A stretch of DNA of 6,427 nucleotides from Candidatus Dojkabacteria bacterium (lineage in GTDB: Bacteria; Patescibacteriota; Dojkabacteria; J137), in assembly GCA_020429545.1 (NCBI GenBank), contig JAGQLF010000044.1, positions 1 through 6,427 of the forward strand, given 5' to 3'. The notes under the pieces are model-generated. The model saw only the letters and a list, made by a program, of their open reading frames with translations. It searched no databases and was not told the DNA's origin. Positions 5,321 to 6,427 of this stretch are shown piece after piece (the stretch's first letter is position 1; each line of letters starts with the position of its first letter). The translations under genes and the position numbers were made by a program.

Positions 5321-5370
5321 TTCCTCCCTTGAGGGAGGTGCCGAACCACGAAGTGATAAGGCGGAGGGTG
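5321..5370. repeat. GC-rich hairpin element directly after the CapA-like gene
   Basis: It starts at the base after the stop codon. CCTCCC/GGGAGG (5323-5328 with 5333-5338) is a perfect 6-bp stem with loop TTGA. A second weak fold follows (gcc ... ggc around cac-gaa-gtg, about 5340-5362), and the element ends ggcggagggtg. The GC content is far above the flanks. Its look is that of short dispersed palindromic repeats common in CPR and Bacteroidetes genomes (a recollection). No T-run follows on the plus strand, so a standard intrinsic terminator is unlikely, though the hairpin could protect the 3' end of the transcript. The rest of the gap to 5400 is A-rich and plain. Confidence 0.7.
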
Positions 5371-5400
5371 TAAATCAAAAATAATAGAGCAAAAAGAAAA

Positions 5401-5622
5401 TTAATTTATTTCATATATTTTTAATTTACTTTTAGCACCTCTAAGCAATTTAACTTGATTCTTATTTACTTCAAAATATCTAGCAAGTTGCTTGATAATA
5501 TCTTCATTTGCTTTATTTTCTATTGCTGGATTTCGGGTATAAATAATAAAAGAACCATCTAATTGCTTTTCAATCTTAGGTCCTTTTTTGGAGTTTGGCT
5601 TAATAAAAGTGGAAATGATCAT
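5401..5622 (-). CDS. DUF167 (YggU/UPF0235) family protein
   Basis: 73 residues, a little short of the typical 80-100. The family pattern is clear: an N-terminal IKPNSKKG strand-turn, then NPAIENKANEDIIKQLARYF with the conserved Lys-Ala-Asn (about 37-39), and the C-terminal strand region VKLLRGAKSKLKIYEI with the Gly-x-x-Ser-x-x-Lys pattern. DUF167 proteins are small soluble alpha/beta proteins of unknown biochemical role. The ATG (5622) shares one base with the TAA stop of the SDR gene (TAATG) and has no Shine-Dalgarno, so translation is probably coupled. It is last in the operon and converges with the CapA-like gene. Confidence 0.9.
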   Translation of the reverse strand: MIISTFIKPNSKKGPKIEKQLDGSFIIYTRNPAIENKANEDIIKQLARYFEVNKNQVKLLRGAKSKLKIYEIN

Positions 5623-6305
5623 TAGGGATTTAATACATATTCTTCTTTAATTTCATCACTTTCTAAAATCTCAACCAACCTTTTTGCTACTTCTTCAGGA
5701 GTTAGATATTTTTTTCCTTCTTTTTGAAGTTCTTTTTTCTCATCAATATTCAATTTACCAAAATTAGTCATAACACTACCTAACGTAATAAGAGTAGTTG
5801 TTATATCTTTTAGTTCTTGACTTAAACTTAAAGAAAATCCTCGCATTGCAAACTTTGTTGCAGTATATACGCTTCTACCTGGGCGCCCTCTTGTTCCTGC
5901 TTCTGAACCAATATTCATAATTATTGGCTTTTCGGACTTTCTTAATAAAGGTAATAATTTTTGAGAAAGGAAAAATGGAGCTTTAATATTCACGTTAAAA
6001 GTAAGATCCCATTCTGCTTCTGTAAGATTTTCTAAATCATTATATATTCCAACACCCGCACAGTTTATTAGAACATCAATATGATCATAATTTGACTCTA
6101 AGTCTTTAGCAAGAATTGGTATGATTTGTGCTTGAGAAAGATCAGCAACAATATAAGATTTAATATTATTAAATTCAGAATTTAGTTTATTAAGCTCAGA
6201 TTCATCTTTATCTATAGCAATTATTATATAGCCAAGACTACCCAACTCTTTAACAAGAGCTTTACCAATTCCACCTGTTGCACCTGTAAGTAAAACTGTT
6301 TTCAT
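5622..6305 (-). CDS. Short-chain dehydrogenase/reductase (SDR), classical type
   Basis: 227 residues, ATG at 6305. The Rossmann nucleotide-binding motif TGATGGIG is at 7-14, and an acidic residue at the end of strand 2 (AIDKDE, Asp32) points to NAD(H) rather than NADP(H). The structural motif NCAG is at 81-84, the NVNI helix Asn at 104/106, and the catalytic triad Ser134, Tyr147 and Lys151 (YTATK) is complete. The enzyme is therefore expected to be an active cytosolic oxidoreductase. The C-terminal substrate-binding part is short and gives no clue to the substrate. It begins 4 bases after the stop of a RibD_C/dihydrofolate-reductase-like gene and overlaps the DUF167 gene by one base, so the three form an operon. 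A role in pteridine or flavin chemistry would fit that neighbour but is only inference. Confidence 0.92.
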   Translation of the reverse strand: MKTVLLTGATGGIGKALVKELGSLGYIIIAIDKDESELNKLNSEFNNIKSYIVADLSQAQIIPILAKDLESNYDHIDVLINCAGVGIYNDLENLTEAEWDLTFNVNIKAPFFLSQKLLPLLRKSEKPIIMNIGSEAGTRGRPGRSVYTATKFAMRGFSLSLSQELKDITTTLITLGSVMTNFGKLNIDEKKELQKEGKKYLTPEEVAKRLVEILESDEIKEEYVLNP

Positions 6306-6309
6306 ACAA

Positions 6310-6427
6310 TCAGTATTTAACCCTATAATATATATGAACCAAATCGTCTCTTAATTCTTTGACATCAACTTTATCAAGTTCGACTTTGACACCATCACTT
6401 TCAAATAGCCTGATTCCTTCTCCTAAG
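6310..6427 (-). CDS. C-terminal end of a RibD_C/dihydrofolate-reductase-like protein (runs off the right edge)
   Basis: An open frame enters from the right edge and ends at TGA 6312-6310, giving 38 residues. The sequence LGEGIRLFESDG followed by an alternating strand region and ending LVHIYYRVKY matches the C-terminal end of the RibD C-terminal/DHFR-like family (GGGIxLF and a final hxxYRV strand), which reduces pteridine- or riboflavin-type substrates with NADPH. Only this end is visible, so the assignment rests on two short motifs. It is first of the visible operon, 4 bases upstream of the SDR ATG. Its TGA stop where the family normally ends supports the standard genetic code here. Confidence 0.65.
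   Translation of the reverse strand, partial: LGEGIRLFESDGVKVELDKVDVKELRDDLVHIYYRVKY

Noticed and set aside
5341..5348. ccgaacca shared with the tRNA 5' end
   Set aside because: Only 8 bases match, and they sit inside a different hairpin element; probably chance.
5321..5400. Intrinsic terminator for the CapA-like gene
   Set aside because: The stem is good, but no T-run follows on the plus strand, and on the minus strand the T-rich stretch precedes the hairpin at a distance.
2615..6312. TGA read as glycine (Gracilibacteria-type code)
   Set aside because: TGA ends the CAP gene exactly at an ATGA coupling and ends the RibD_C-like protein at its usual C-terminus, so the standard bacterial code fits.

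Overview
This is an AT-rich window that looks like a Candidate Phyla Radiation (Patescibacteria) genome, most like the Katanobacteria/Dojkabacteria/Microgenomates side. That placement is inferred from gene style: small membrane-anchored cell-envelope enzymes with CPR-type architectures, near-absent Shine-Dalgarno sequences and very short spacers. TGA serves as a stop (ends of the CAP gene and of the right-edge gene), so the Gracilibacteria/Absconditabacteria code is not in use.

Layout. Left edge: the 5' part of a membrane-anchored envelope protein runs leftward (1-393). It is divergent from a membrane-anchored lysozyme/glucosaminidase-like protein (550-1320, +), with a 24-bp tandem repeat in the gap between them. 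Next is a tRNA-Lys(UUU) on the minus strand (1322-1396) whose 3' CCA end lies one base from the stop of the converging gene. Behind the tRNA, on its 5' side, is a 345-bp tandem array (1386-1730). It is built from truncated copies of the tRNA's own 5' end joined to palindromic hairpin elements, and tRNA-type 5' ends recur every 83-84 bp. An extended -10 promoter (1749-1757) just beyond it should transcribe the whole array as the 5' leader of the tRNA-Lys precursor. This array is the most unusual thing in the window.

Middle: a leftward two-gene operon (4096 to 1788). It encodes an exported CAP-domain protein with Ig-like regions and two C-terminal membrane helices, then, with an ATGA overlap, a polytopic membrane protein of unknown function. 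Divergent from it is a CapA/PGA_cap-type metallophosphatase-like membrane-anchored protein (4286-5320, +), followed directly by a GC-rich hairpin element (5321-5370) of the dispersed-repeat kind.

Right: a tight leftward operon with the 3' end of a RibD_C/dihydrofolate-reductase-like gene (6427-6310), an SDR oxidoreductase (6305-5622) and a DUF167/YggU protein (5622-5401).

Four of the eight protein genes look like envelope enzymes or anchored envelope proteins (left-edge protein, glucosaminidase-like, CAP, CapA-like), so the left two thirds reads as a cell-surface or peptidoglycan-remodelling neighbourhood. The right third is housekeeping metabolism. The tRNA-derived array is unexplained by either.
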